The translations under genes and the position numbers were made by a program. Of a DNA stretch of 64,000 bases, positions 46,984-59,534 are shown piece after piece. Where the stretch lies: NCBI GenBank assembly GCA_015143295.1, contig CM026570.1:5294047-5358046 (forward strand). Direction: 5' to 3'. This DNA is from Tetracentron sinense. Lineage: Eukaryota; Streptophyta; Magnoliopsida; Trochodendrales; Trochodendraceae. The notes under the pieces are model-generated. The model had not been told where the DNA came from and did no database searches. It worked only from the letters and a program-made list of their open reading frames with translations. Numbering within the stretch: position 1 is the first letter of the stretch; each line of letters begins with the position of its first letter.

Positions 46984-47141
46984 TATTAGAGATAGTTTAA
47001 AGAATACAGAGTGATGTAATAAGGTGTGATGAGATACACTGTATCTCATCTCATATCTTGTTAGATTTGGAATATGAGATACAATGTATCTCATCTCACT
47101 GTATTACACTACTCAATGTTCTTTAAATTGTCTCTAATACG
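46984..47141. repeat. Foldback MITE (TATTAGAGA.. termini)
   Basis: The left end TTATTAGAGATAGTTTAAAG and right end TTTAAATTGTCTCTAATAC are inverted repeats. The centre has GATGAGATACACTGTATCTC and a second ATGAGATACAATGTATCTC palindrome. The element is about 158 bp. A half copy lies at 15110-15185. Confidence 0.65.
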
Positions 47142-47199
47142 CATGTTACATGCTTTTCTTTCTTTCTAAATAAAAATGAGAAATTAAATGAGAATGAGA

Positions 47200-48430
47200 A
47201 AGAGTTTAATCTCATTAAAGAGATCTACATTTTTGGGTTAACTCAAGAAAGTCTAACACCCCCTAAATCTCTCCTATGAAAGAAACTTATAATCCATTTA
47301 TTAATTTTCATAATTAAATGATTACAATTTTTGATCCTTATATTCCTTTTCTAGAGCTAATACTCTGCAGAAGACTCATGCCTGTCAGATACCCAAGGTC
47401 ACAATGAAGTTGAATTTTATGTATAATCGTCCGATTATGAATTATGTTTTATGTTGGTCTAGTTATTTTTTATTGGTTATGCTTGAAGTTATGAAATTTC
47501 ATGGAGTGGGTTAGTTGTGTATTGCCCTTTATATTTCATTTTTCTCCCTTTGGCTTGGTAATCACGTTGGGCTAGGGGTGAGTGGGTGATTCTCTCGATA
47601 ACAAGATGGCTAAGGGAAATTTCTATCGATCCATTAGGGTTTTTGACCTCGGGCCATCTAAGGATGTGTGAACCACATCTCCATAATATTTTCGTAAGTG
47701 AGCCTAAAAGACATACCACATGCATTTGCTCAAAATTAGTTGAGAAAATAGGTTTTGTGTGTGCAACTCCACCCACAGCTTGTGTGCAAGCCCCCATTAA
47801 CGAACTGGATATATTAGTAAAGATACAAGTTGTGAAGGGCATATTCATCTCAAGTACTGTTTTTACTAATATATACTTAATTTGTGTACATGGCGCTCTA
47901 ATCAACGGGGCGCACAAGATCTGTGTGCTGAGTTGCACACACCCTATGGACTCAAAAAATAGATCTGCTAACCTAAAATCTTTTACCAAAAAGGAAAAGG
48001 AGTGCTAATCCTAATCGCACAAGTCTTTTTTTTTCAAAAATGGTGCAACTTGTGGTGTTGCTATCTCTTTAAGAGGCTAAAAAAAATTAATTAAAATGAG
48101 AAATTATGGCTTTTACCTGTTCTTAAGATAACAAGGAAATGTTTGACACTTGTTGCCACCACCTTGCATCTTTGGAGGACCGTGATTGGGGCTAGCATTT
48201 CTGAAGGAAAAAGGAGGAAGAAGAAATCATGAACCAAGAAAAAACACACATAAAAGAACCTTAAAAGAGAGATAGAGAGAGGTTAACTGCATAAGACTGG
48301 AAAGAACCCCATTGTAACAAACAAGAAAAAACTCTTTCATGCGAGGGAACTTCAATAATTTAAGAAGGCATTGTAAGACCACAATATCCTTAACTTGTTT
48401 AAGTCAAATTTGTTCCCTCTTGGGTATTTC
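47200..48430. other. Intergenic, no gene recognised
   Basis: Long overlapping ORFs exist on both strands around 47489-48008 but show no domain or codon signal that I recognise. 48050-48400 reads like ordinary AT-rich flank downstream of the 48512-48865 gene. No repeat boundary was identified. Confidence 0.4.
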
Positions 48431-48511
48431 TGTAACTAGGCATCACTACATGTAAATGCATTATGGATTCTACTACATCCCACTATACAGTAAGCCACAA
48501 CAGAGATAAAT

Positions 48512-48865
48512 CTAGTCACTAGTACAGCCATGTCGTGAGACCCGACCATGGAAATGCGACTCCATAAGAGATTGCAATCTGTATCTGCAGATGCGATTGC
48601 ATAAGAGGAACAGTAGGAAGATGACCAAAGCAAAGCCGGCCGAGGAGCCGCCAAGGCCATGAATGGAGCTAGGTAAAGTTACTTGATCAGAAAAGAGGAA
48701 TTGGATGAGGATGAAGAGGATGATGAGGATGAGAAGGAGTTCCAACATTGCATCCGTTACGGATTTTTCTTGGTTGCTAGATAGCATGGGCACCAGCATT
48801 ACCGAACACATCGCTACAAGAAATAGCATGCCGTGGGGTACTGCACTTCGCTCTTGCTCAACCAT
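48512..48865 (-). CDS. Small three-pass transmembrane protein (hypothetical)
   Basis: A 117-codon intronless ORF starting MVEQERSAVPHGMLFLVAMC. Three hydrophobic segments are visible at about residues 12-28, 42-58 and 75-90. Between the first two is SNQEKSVTDAMLELL, and before the third is SSIHGLGGSSAGFALVIF. From memory this layout resembles an uncharacterised plant family of small membrane proteins with the pattern ...VTDA(I/M)xELL... and ...SIH..GGS..G.AL...LLFLLYNR. The first Met is upstream at 48991 in the same frame, but the 42 extra residues are lysine-rich and unlike the family, so 48865 is preferred. Function is unknown; the C-terminal 27 residues are poorly recognisable and may reflect decay. 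Confidence 0.5.
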   Translation of the reverse strand: MVEQERSAVPHGMLFLVAMCSVMLVPMLSSNQEKSVTDAMLELLLILIILFILIQFLFSDQVTLPSSIHGLGGSSAGFALVIFLLFLLCNRICRYRLQSLMESHFHGRVSRHGCTSD

Positions 48866-49108
48866 GTTGTGGTGTTTAATTTCTTTGTGTTGTTTCTGTT
48901 GGTAGCTTTTATAATTTGTATGGGAAGCTTTTTTAGTGATCATTTGACTATCTTTTACTTTTTTGACTAAGTCTCGACCTTTTTCTAGCAACTACGCTGT
49001 GTTTTTCTAAGTTAAGAGAGCTCACGTTGTTTGGGAGTAAAAATTGTGTGTGGTAAGACGAGTGAGCTCACGAGCTTTGAACTTAAGGTCATGAGTACGA
49101 GCCTACTG

Positions 49109-49268
49109 AGATAGACCACAGCCAATTGTAATTGAATTCAATTGCATATGTGACACAAATGAATGAATGAGATGAAAAAAAATAAATTTAAATTCTATGT
49201 CCCTCATCCAATCCACTTGTGCCACATAAGCAATTGAATTCAATTACAATTGACTGTGATCCTATCTC
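49109..49268. repeat. Foldback with AATTGAATTCAATT palindromes
   Basis: The left arm TGAGATAGACCACAGCCAAT.. (49109-49158) pairs with the right arm ..ACTGTGATCCTATCTCA (49218-49268); each arm contains its own perfect palindrome AATTGAATTCAATT. The spacer is about 60 bp. A tRNA-like stretch (GGTCATGAGTACGAGCC) precedes it at 49085-49105. Confidence 0.6.
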
Positions 49269-49660
49269 AAGCCTACAACATGTCTTTTTCGTGGGACAAA
49301 AACGTATGTATTCTTCCCTATGTTGTGAGTATTTGAAGGCAAAGATCTCTTCTAAGGCTATTTATAGTTGTTAAATATGTACAAATGATTTGATCTTAAC
49401 CTTTAAACACTCAGGGCCATAGGGAGAAACTTAGGGAAGAGCACAGACGATTTGCTACCATTTTTCCGTGGGTGAACATAGACATGCTCGAACATTGTTC
49501 TAGTTATTTATTTTACCATTTTGCCCTCAATTTTATTAGTTTTACCATTCCAAGGTCTACCTTAACTGGAGTAGATACTGAGGCCAAGGCATTAATACAA
49601 ACACCTCTGCTATCCAATTGATAACCTTTCTTTTCTCATTTTTCTTTATTTTTTTCTCTC

Positions 49661-49702
49661 TTTTTTTTTTTTTTTTTGGTGGGGGGGGGGGGGGGGGGGG
49701 GG
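49661..49702. repeat. Homopolymer junction T17-GGT-G22
   Basis: Seventeen T at 49661-49677, then GGT and twenty-two G at 49681-49702. Long poly-G runs are rare in plant nuclear DNA and are difficult for sequencing, so the exact length is suspect. Confidence 0.7.
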
Positions 49703-49889
49703 AATGCCTACCCTTATGAGTTTTTAAGTCCTATCATTTTTTTCGTGAGACTTGAAGTTCCCTCGTTCATGGCTTTTGAAGTTTGACAAAAACTAGGGTA
49801 GTGTTAGGCGCACCCTAACATATTATGAGTACATTCCACTTTTAAACTTTTTTAGTTTCGAAATTTAATAGCGCACCCCATGGGATCTG

Positions 49890-50135
49890 AATTACCCATT
49901 AATCTATGTTGCTTTCGAGCAGTTAGAAGACTGCTGTTACGAGAACGACGCCCATCAGAGAGGTTACCACGTGCTACACAATCTAGTCAGAGCCATGGTG
50001 GTCGTTGATCCTTCGAAGTTGGTATTTACGGAGATGGGTCAAAAACATAGATACGTGGTTAGGATTTCGGCAGAGAAGGTGAAGCTGCCATGGCGGTCGT
50101 TAATCTATCTCTACTATAATGAGAGAAGCCCTCTT
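49890..50135 (+). pseudogene. Possible NLR (CC-NB-ARC) remnant
   Basis: One open frame gives LIYVAFEQLEDCCYENDAHQ, then RGYHVLHNLVRAM and VVRISAEKVKLPW. The pattern (L-I-x-Y/V ... E-D-x-x-x-x-x-x-x-R-G-Y/H-x-x-L-x-x-L-V) resembles the ARC2-to-LRR junction of plant resistance proteins, where an acidic stretch and (K/R)GHxxLxxL precede the MHD motif. No P-loop, MHD or LRR is present nearby, and it is bounded by AT-rich sequence. It may be a chance resemblance. Confidence 0.25.
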
Positions 50136-50139
50136 AATT

Positions 50140-50575
50140 ATGAAAATTTCCAAACTACCCCCTTAACAAATTGTAGCCTGATTTTTTCCCAATTCCCAAA
50201 CTACCCTTGTATACAAACCTTACAAATCCTTCGTTTCATGTTTTACTTAATTCATAAACTATTCATTTCTCATCTACAATCTACCAAACTATCATTTCCT
50301 TAAACCGTTGCCTATTTTTGATAAATTCTCAAACTACCTTTAAGACAAAACCTTGATTTAATGTTTTACTTGATTCTCAAACCATCATTTTTTCATCTAA
50401 ATCTTTTGATACTCTTAACTGTGATTAAATTCACCCACCTCAAACTACCCCTTTCTCATCAATTGCACCCACAAGTTAATATGTGTCCCTTTCAACACTC
50501 CTTAACCGTGGTTAAAATTCACTCACCTCTAGGGTTCACCCCAATTGCTCTCCCCCACCCCTCTCTCTCACGTGC
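50140..50575. repeat. Degenerate CAAACTACC-type repeat stretch with palindromic MITE words
   Basis: Words such as CCAAACTACCC, TCAAACTACC and CAAACTATC recur roughly every 40-90 bp at 50140-50460. From 50490 the words CCTTAACCGTGGTTAAAATT and CACCTCTAGGGTTCACC match the arms of the 20718-21022 foldback. It is probably a decayed MITE related to that family. Confidence 0.4.
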
Positions 50576-52948
50576 ATTGGACTGTACACGTGAAACGCGG
50601 GTGCCTTCCACTAGTGTTGTTAATGAAACTAGTTGAATGCACGAATTTAATGTGTAAAACAAGGTATCACAAGCATTGACTTGGCTGGCTCAATGGAGAT
50701 CCGGAGATAAGACAGGGAATTCGTGTAGGTGTCTAGTTAAAGGCTTAAAGCCACGACCTTCTTCCTTGCTAGGAAGGGGATTGATTGAGTATGTGATCTT
50801 TGATTAGTTTATCTACCCTATTTCTTTTTTGCTTTGGCAACTAGTTCATTTATGTGATTTGCTTTAGCAGCAGCAGTAGTTCAAATATGACTGCTTTACT
50901 CATTCAATTTGACTTAATAGGTAATGTCTAAAATTGTGATTGATGTGTAGTTACAAAATTTTATAGCAATTTTTTTTTTTGGGTGTACAAATAATTTTAA
51001 TGATGTGCAATAAATAATTTTTACTAATGGACTGCAGTCATTAAAAAGTGGAGTGCGCCTACAGCACCCTTATAATAAATGAGAAATAAAAGAACAAAAT
51101 AAAAATTGATAATTGCTAGGACTTACAAATTCTTACCTCCAACGAGACACGATTTAAATGAGTGCTGTCATTTTTTTACTAAGCATATATTGTGGATAAG
51201 AGGTGTGTTGTGTGCTAGCCCCACTCTCATGCATTTCCTACTCTTAGTGAAAAACCAACATTTGTTATTGTTTCAGCCCAAACCCAACACCACTCCTTAC
51301 TTTAACACTTGTTGGTTTTTGGAGAGTAAGGAAAAGGGTTACAATAGAATAGCATCAATTAACTATGAAATCATAACCTTGCCTAATCTCCTAAATCCTG
51401 ATCAGTTTAGCCTACCCAAATAGTTGAGATAAGGCACTTTCACGAAGAAAACTAGTGTGTGAATGCACCACAAATATCTAATGGTGCTCAGCACAGCATA
51501 TCTTCAAGTTGAAACCCATTTTAAGCAAAACAAAACCAATGCACTCCGATCTTTTGGTGGAACTTTTAAAAGTTCGGAACATTGCTGTTTTGGAACAAGA
51601 GACAAGAATATGGGAAGAGGAGAGGGAAGAGGGTTTCTAACCCTTTTACTCGATGGTATCTCTGATTATCGAGTTCAATTTATTAGAAGTTCCACATCTA
51701 TGGAACTTAAAAACTCCAAAAAAATTGGTGGAATTTGAAAGTTCCATATTTGTAGAACTTTTGCACTCTATGGAATAATATAGTTCTAGACATGAAGTAA
51801 AAATATTAGCCATGAAACAATGAAAGTTCTGGACTTTAAAAGTTCCATCAAAAAGGATCCACCAGAAGCACAGAGCCTGACAGAAACCATGTAATTTCCA
51901 AAACCAAGGCACAGGTGAAAAAATCACTAAATCAACTGTAATGATAGTCTATGGATGAAATCCTGCAGAATGTAACCGCACCCCACAGATCTCCTATGCC
52001 GAAAATTGAACTGAATCAAACGAAATCTTGCAGACTGTAACCACGCAGAATGGGACAGAATCTTGGCATAGAAGATCTCCAGGGTCAGAACCAACATACT
52101 CACTATCTCCTCAAGCTAGTTCTGTATGACACAGTTTAGTCACCTGAACTACAAGAGGAAACAATTCAATATGGAGATGACAAAGAACACCACGAACAAA
52201 AGGAACATAGCATGGGAAATCACCACCCCCACCATAATCACACAGCATATTAGCATCTGACTCGTTTCAGGACACTCATTGTAGCATGAACTGCAGTTTC
52301 TAGTATTTCCGAACATCAACACAGTCGGATCATTGGCACACCACATAATCCCTGATCATCAGAAAAAGTTCTGTGCTGGGAGAGACTAATTCCGACAAAC
52401 CCAAATGGCAGATTGTAGCAACGCCATGGATTGCTCAGTCCTAAGGTAGATGATGAAAGGCCAACATTGCCCAGTACTATTTCCAGACACAGATATAGTA
52501 CCACCATTTGAGCAATGAGAGTATGCAGAGCGAATGGACATTTATATAGCAAGTTTGAAATAAGGTGGTTCTAAACATTTATTTTTTTTGGGTAACGGAG
52601 GGTGTCCCAACCGTGACAAGCTAAACATATTAAGCTATAAAGGACCTTCTGAGCTAAGGAAGTTGAGAGAGATAGAGAACTCATGCCCTTTAGCTGCACT
52701 AACTGCATCAAGATTTGACATAATATGTCTTCAAAGTTCAAAGCAGTGTAGTCAGAGCGTCCAGATGACCCTTACGCGATAGGGATTCCCTAGGCAATTT
52801 AGATGATCCCAACACAACCAAAACTTAATTTGTTTATCATAATTATAAATTTTAATATATTCACATATTATTAAAAAAATAATTGCAGAAAAAAAAACCA
52901 TACACAAGACCAAAATGTCACTACGAAAACAAAAGAGCATAGTTTGGA

Positions 52949-52971
52949 GGAGAGAGAGAGAGAGAGAGAGA
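52949..52971. repeat. (GA)n microsatellite
   Basis: A run of GA dinucleotides (about 12 units) about 700 bp beyond the 3' end of NDUFS5. No associated gene was identified. Confidence 0.7.
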
Positions 52972-53665
52972 GATGCAGTAACCCTAAGCAAAATCTGTAA
53001 ATAAAGAAAAGTTTATTATTATTTCATATAAAATTTAAAAAGGTTAGTCTAGATGAATACGACTTCGTCATATACTAAATTGAGTAAGATCACATAATCT
53101 ATTTCATCTATAGGGAAGGATGAAATAATACCAGCATATTTTTATTATAATTTTATAACAAGGTATCAAATATACATACACTAGACACATTTATCTTTAT
53201 TCTTTATAGTCAAAGCAGTGAGGCCCCTCCCTCGAAATTTACTATCCCAAGAGTGCACTGGATCCATTGGAAATCTAAGATTTACGATCAGGCATAGGAT
53301 TAGTGCCACAGTACAATTATAATATAGAAATGTACTAAGCACCACTCCCCCAGATGTATCCAGAATAAAGGAGCATCAGAGTCTGAGGTTTAGCAATCTA
53401 TGAGCGATGGAAATAAATCAAGCCATTTACAAGGTAAGATAGAGGTTTGAATTGATCAACAAGACCGACCTTATGGTTTTCTCATGCAAGTATTGATTAA
53501 CATCATCTTGCCTTTTTGCATAGACCAAGAAACCTACGCTCATTGGAGAGCAACAAAAAGAGTTTTGAGTCAGAAATCACAAACATACCCGTCCCCATTA
53601 GAATGCAAGTGGGTAACCCAATAATTATTCTCAAAGTCCAAAAGATGACAGCTTATGAATGGACC

Positions 53666-56600
53666 CTACAGGTGACTTTTTCCATCTCCACCTTCCCCTT
53701 TGGCCTTCCGTGCAGCTGCTCTAATTTGACGTTGCTCCTCTTTGTAAATTCGGTTCCTTCGTTGATACTGCAGTAATCATTCCACCTCAACAATAATCAA
53801 TACCACCATGCAACAATTCACCCAACAGTGACAAGTATGAGTTATAACTGTCTGAATTTCAGTATCAGTCCACGGCATCTACAAATGCAAATCTCAGCAG
53901 AGTAACATAAACTGAGTAATATGTAAATTTTATTATCAAAAACAATTTACAGACATGAATGCAATGAGATATGGACCATGTGGCACACATGCAAGGGGTC
54001 AAGAACCAGAACTAGGACCCATCATTCAATAGTCCCGCTTATGGATCTCCTAGGTCAAGTATCAAAGTGATCAGATGACTGCAACCAATCAATCCAATCC
54101 AACCTTTTGGGTCTTGAAAAAAATCTAGCTAACAGTTAAGACCATCTCAAGATCAGAGAAATGTGATCATCCAATGAGGCTGACTTTTGGCTAGGAGTCA
54201 TCTGGATGGGAGCCACTTAAATGTGGGCCCCAAACCCCTACATGTGTGTCACATTCTGATATAGTGCTCATAGACAATAAATGACCAGCAATCATACTCG
54301 AGACTCTATGTATACCCCTTTATATAGGTATGTGTTCATAGAGGTGGCGCTGACTATAACTTATCAGCACTCACATGTGAGTCAACAAACCCATGCAATA
54401 GATGAATTTTGTGTGCATTTCGGTTTCTTTAAGTACAGAAAATCAACACTTGATTCTAAAGGGAATGCTATAGAAGTGCAAGGCAAGTTCTGATTAGTAA
54501 TGGCTGATCAACATAAGGGATAGCCAAATAGGTCATGTGAGCCTTTAATAAAACCAGGCACAGTATCCAATCCATCTGCCTCTGGGAGAGACTGTTGTCT
54601 GGCTAAAATGGGTGCAGCAGGAGGACGTCAGCTGGTTCAATTGATAGAATTCAGAAGATGCACTAGTTGAGGGTACTGTAAATGGTTTCTTTACAGAAAT
54701 GATTGATGCAATAATCTCTAATCATCCCAATACTTGCAAACTTTTGTTGAAAATGGAAATGAAACAATCGTTTCTCACAAGGATCCAATATACATAATAC
54801 AATGCGAGCAATGTCTTCTCCAAGCAACAAATCTTTAAAAGCATAATACATCCAATGGAAACCTGTCCAGTGTTCCTCAAGTATATTGATAACAAAATTC
54901 ATAGAAATAAACCCACGATATTGAGCACACTCATGGCAAAATATCACCTAGTTCACTTCAAAATCTCTGAAGATAAAAAAAAATTAATAAATCTACAAAG
55001 ATCCTCCAATGACTCCAACCACCCACGTGATTGAGCACACTGGCCAATAATCCTTAGTCCACTTCAGTTCTACTAAGCTCCTCCAATGGTTACAAACCAC
55101 AACTTTTTTTACTAGATGGTAGAGTTGGACCTTGTATGAACTATGAAGTAACGGGTTGGCACAGACCCAGAGCATTGTTGTTTGCAGTTAGATGTAGTCT
55201 TCAAAATGGCAATTTTCTCCATCATCAAGTTATGATAGAATGTTCATCACAGACAACAAACTACGTTGAGGTTTCATTCAGGACCGGAAATTACATCTCA
55301 GATCAAAATTGCAAGAACACGTTGCAGTTGTTTTGAAATGTTAAGGACCAAACCTCATGAATTTCGTACAGGATATCAAATGGAGGTACTTAAGGTATTC
55401 TGAAGTCTGAACAATCCTTCTTGGTATCAACTGTTGATTGTGCTATTTATCTCACAGTTCTTAGACTATGTAAATTCATGGATGGTCCAAGGAAACTCAT
55501 CTAGATATCATATTAGAAATTCCAAGGTTCATATAAGAAAGCCTATTGGGAACATTATTTACACTCTTCTGATTCTTAGTTAGCCATTTCTTCCTATACA
55601 AGTCCAAATTGCACAGGATGTTCAAAAAACATAGATGATCTCAATATCAAGTTGGGATATAATTTGGTGCATTGGAAAAGAAACAAGATATTGTAGCTCA
55701 ACGGGTGATGAAGTTGAAAAGAGTTGAGGCATTCATGGCAACTGGCAAGTGAGCTAATAAGCCTAATATGGCTCATGCAACTTGGGAAAGAACTATATTG
55801 CTAAGAAATGGGTGGAATTAGGATTATTTATTATCGGTAATATAAATGACATAAATGGGGGAAAGGAAAATATAAAACAAGATTCACCAATAGTGAAGAT
55901 AAATAGTTGATGAGACAAAAAACCACATCTTGATACTCTCAGTCATGCAAGAAAGTAGCCCCCCACGGGTCGTTAACACCGCCCCTAACTGAGGACTAGG
56001 CTGAAACTAGCGAACGAGCCCATGCCTGGATCCTGGGGATGGGCAAGGAAACATCTTCAAAGACCCTCTTGTTCTTTTCCTTACCCATGCTATCACCCCT
56101 AGAAGGAAAGGCCAAACCGTCCCTACTGGACCTAGCAATGACACTGAGCCAGCCAAATAAGAAGCTCTGGAAGGAGCGGGGAAAGACCCAAGGGATGCAG
56201 AGATGGGAAAGGAAATAGGACCAAACCTCTTGCGCCACCGGGCAATGCAACAATAAGTGATCTACCGATTCCTCTGCTATAAGGCACATGAAGCACTTGT
56301 TAGCCAAACACCACCCTCTATGCATCAAATTATTGCTTGTTAAGATTTTGTCTAAGACTGCAGTCCACAGGAAAAATGATACTTTAGAAGGAACCGACGG
56401 GAACCACACAGCCTGATGGGGAAACGATACACTCGGACCAGCCTGCAAGGCTTGCAAAAAGGATTTCACAGATACTCAACCCTTGTTGTCTAGGGACCAG
56501 ACCCAAGTGTCCCTATCGAGTGGAGAGGGGGACACATGCTGAATAAGAGATAATAACCTAACTAGATCCTGAACTTCTCAATCAAATAAATCCCTCTTGA

Positions 56601-59502
56601 GAATGGGTGACCAGACCGAGGCCCCAGCTTGCCAAGCTAGATACTCAGCTACTGAAGCATCCTTATTTGATGCAAGAAGAAACAGATTCCCAAAAGCCTA
56701 CCTAAGGGTGGATTCACCACACCAAAGGTCATTCCGAAAACTAATATGCTCCCCGTTCCCTACCTTGAGGCGATTGAAGTGAGAGAATTCCCTCCGACCT
56801 TGAACCATCGCTTTCCACACCCCCACCCCCATTGGGCCACACCCAGCCTTAGGACACCACCTGTTAACCAAGTCGTGCCTAGCCACAGTCACTGCCCTCC
56901 ATAGGCTATCCACCTCCTCCCCGAAATGCCAAAGCTACTTGCCTAAGAAGGCCTTGTTCATTTTCAGTATCGCGCGAATATTGAGACCTCCACTACTCTT
57001 GGGCAGTGAGATGGTCTTCCAATCTACTAAGTGGTATTTTCTAGAGTCAACAAACCCAATCTATTAGGAACAAACAAGAAACAACTAGACTGTTAAAAAT
57101 GGATGGAATTAAGATTGTAATAACCAAGGCATCATTAATGGTGTTTGCAACAAACCCAATCTATCGAGAACAAACATATATGTATAAATAGGTAGTCTAA
57201 CACTTTGATATGAGAAAAAAATCACATAAGGCATAATTAAGACATTTGCAATAGGTTATGTCTAAAGGACACTAACGAGGCAGAGGTTATAGCACTGTTG
57301 AGCAGCTTGGACAATTACCACTCCATTTCAATAACTGTTTGGTTATTGAAGGTTGTTCTTACAATGTTACCTCTTCTGCTAAAGAAATGGAGGAGGGCCA
57401 TTGAAAGTCTCAAACTTCATTGACATCATGGAAGATTGTTGTCTCAATGGGGTTCTTTTTACTTTATGTTTTTTGTTTACAAAATATAAGTAGCACATAT
57501 AATACTCAATTTGAAAAACTCTATCTTGTACTTTGTTACAAATACATAGGAAGCAACTACTTTGACCTTTGTAACTAGAGCCTTTATTTCTTTCATGAAT
57601 ACAACCAATAAATGAGATGATCGGAGGCGGAGCCAGGGGCTGAGGGGGCACATGCCCACCCTGAACTTTTGAAGAAAAAAAATCTTGTACGGCATAGCTA
57701 TGGGGAATGGAGGCATGCAGTGTCCCCCTGAACTAGTCCGGATCTTGTCCAATTGTGATTGAGCTCGAGATCACACTCACAGAGCCCTTTAATTGTCCTT
57801 TTTAACTATGGTTACGAAATCTTAACCCTTAGAATTAATATTTTTACTCAAAACCAAGGCTAGATTGTTGAACCCTAAGAGTTAATGAATCTTAACCACA
57901 GTTAACCGAGGTTAAAAGGGACACGTGTTGACTTGTGGGTGTGATTGATCTCTCCCGAGTTCAATTGCAATTGATTGTGATGTCAACTCTTGAACTTTTT
58001 TTTTAAATGTTTCTTTTATATTAAGTTGTTTAATTATTTAATTAGGCATAATCATGGATACGGGTAGTTGCCCCCTAAAAATATTATATTATATTATTTA
58101 ATATGGCATAGCCATGAGACAAGGGGCAATTGTCCCTTGAACTTCAGGAAACAAAATATATCTTTTATATCATAGTATTTAATTATTTAATAGGGTATAG
58201 TCATGTGCAAGCGGATAGTTGTCTTGTAAACAAGGAGAAACAATACACGTGAGATACGGACGAAATGGCTCAATAACTTAGTCATCAAAAAAAATCTAGG
58301 GGCCACACCCTAAAAACCCCATCCCCTAAAACCTTAAATATTTCGTACCCGCCTAATAATTCTTCACAAATCCATCAACAATTACTACAATTTTCAATCA
58401 ACTACCGCGTGCCCCCTACTAGAAAATTCTGGCTCCGCCCCTGAAGATGAGTGTGTTTTTCCTTTTAAAAAAATTAGTTACATGTGAAATAAGTACATTG
58501 CAAGTATCAAAGCCTTGGGTGAAAAGTATAAGCCATTCATTGTCCAATATGAAATTTGGGGTGATCAACCTATCTACCCCCACTTTGAAAGTGATTGCTA
58601 AAACTCAAAAGTTTGAAGTTCAATCAAATAAACCTTTAAAGTGTTTCTAATATATTAGTTCTGACAAAGGGTACATGTTGTTTAGGATGTCAATCAGGAT
58701 CCCTCGCAACTAGTTATCTTGGACTACCATTAGGAGCCCCTTTTAAAGCCAAATCTGTATGGAATCCAGTGATTGAGAGATTCGCTTCCCGGCTCGCAGG
58801 GTGGAAATCGAACTTTCTGTCTAAAGGAGGTAAGATGACACTCATCAAAAGCACCCTCAGGAGTCTTCCCATCTACTTCCTGTCCACCCTACCCCTTCGG
58901 CCCTTCCCAGGTCTATAACACTGATACTGGATCGCTTGCAATGGAATTTCCTCTGACATGGGCATGTTGAGCAGATGAAATACCACTTAGTCGTCTGGAA
59001 TTTAGTTCCCCTCCCTAGTGTCAATAAGGCCCTGTTGGGCAAGTGGGTTTGGCGTTTTGTAGTTGAGAGAGAGAGTCTTTGGATCATTGCCAAATATGGC
59101 ACTAACTTGTGGTGGCAACCGAAGGAGGTTTGATGTTCGCATGGGGTTGGGCTTTCGAAAGGCATCATGTCGGCGGCCAAACTTTTAGAGCCTTACATAA
59201 GATACAAGGTTGGGAACAGTGTTTTAAAAAGTGTGTAAGGCTTGCGCCTCGAGGCTCATCTCAGGACGAGACTGAAGGAAAACACCTTGAGGCTCAACCA
59301 TGAGGCTTAAACCCCATGAGGCATACGTATCATGCCTTGAAACTTGCTTTATGTCTATGACGTACATCTCATACATTAACTAAAATTAGATTTCTAGCCA
59401 CATCTGATACTTGAATGTCGTTTTTTTTTTTAAATTTTATTAGTTTCAACTAATTTATATACTATTTCCTATGTGTAGCGTGTACTCACGCGAATACACA
59501 CA

Positions 59503-59534
<32 letters not shown>

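Noticed and set aside
47489..48008. Two long overlapping ORFs on opposite strands (166 and 140 codons)
   Set aside because: Neither has a recognisable domain or upstream promoter; overlapping open frames on both strands suggest chance or old transposon DNA.
52149..52552. Two minus-strand ORFs with a hydrophobic tail (LICCVIMVGVVISHAMFLLF)
   Set aside because: A small membrane protein with an intron was considered, but no convincing splice junction or family match was found, so it is not called.
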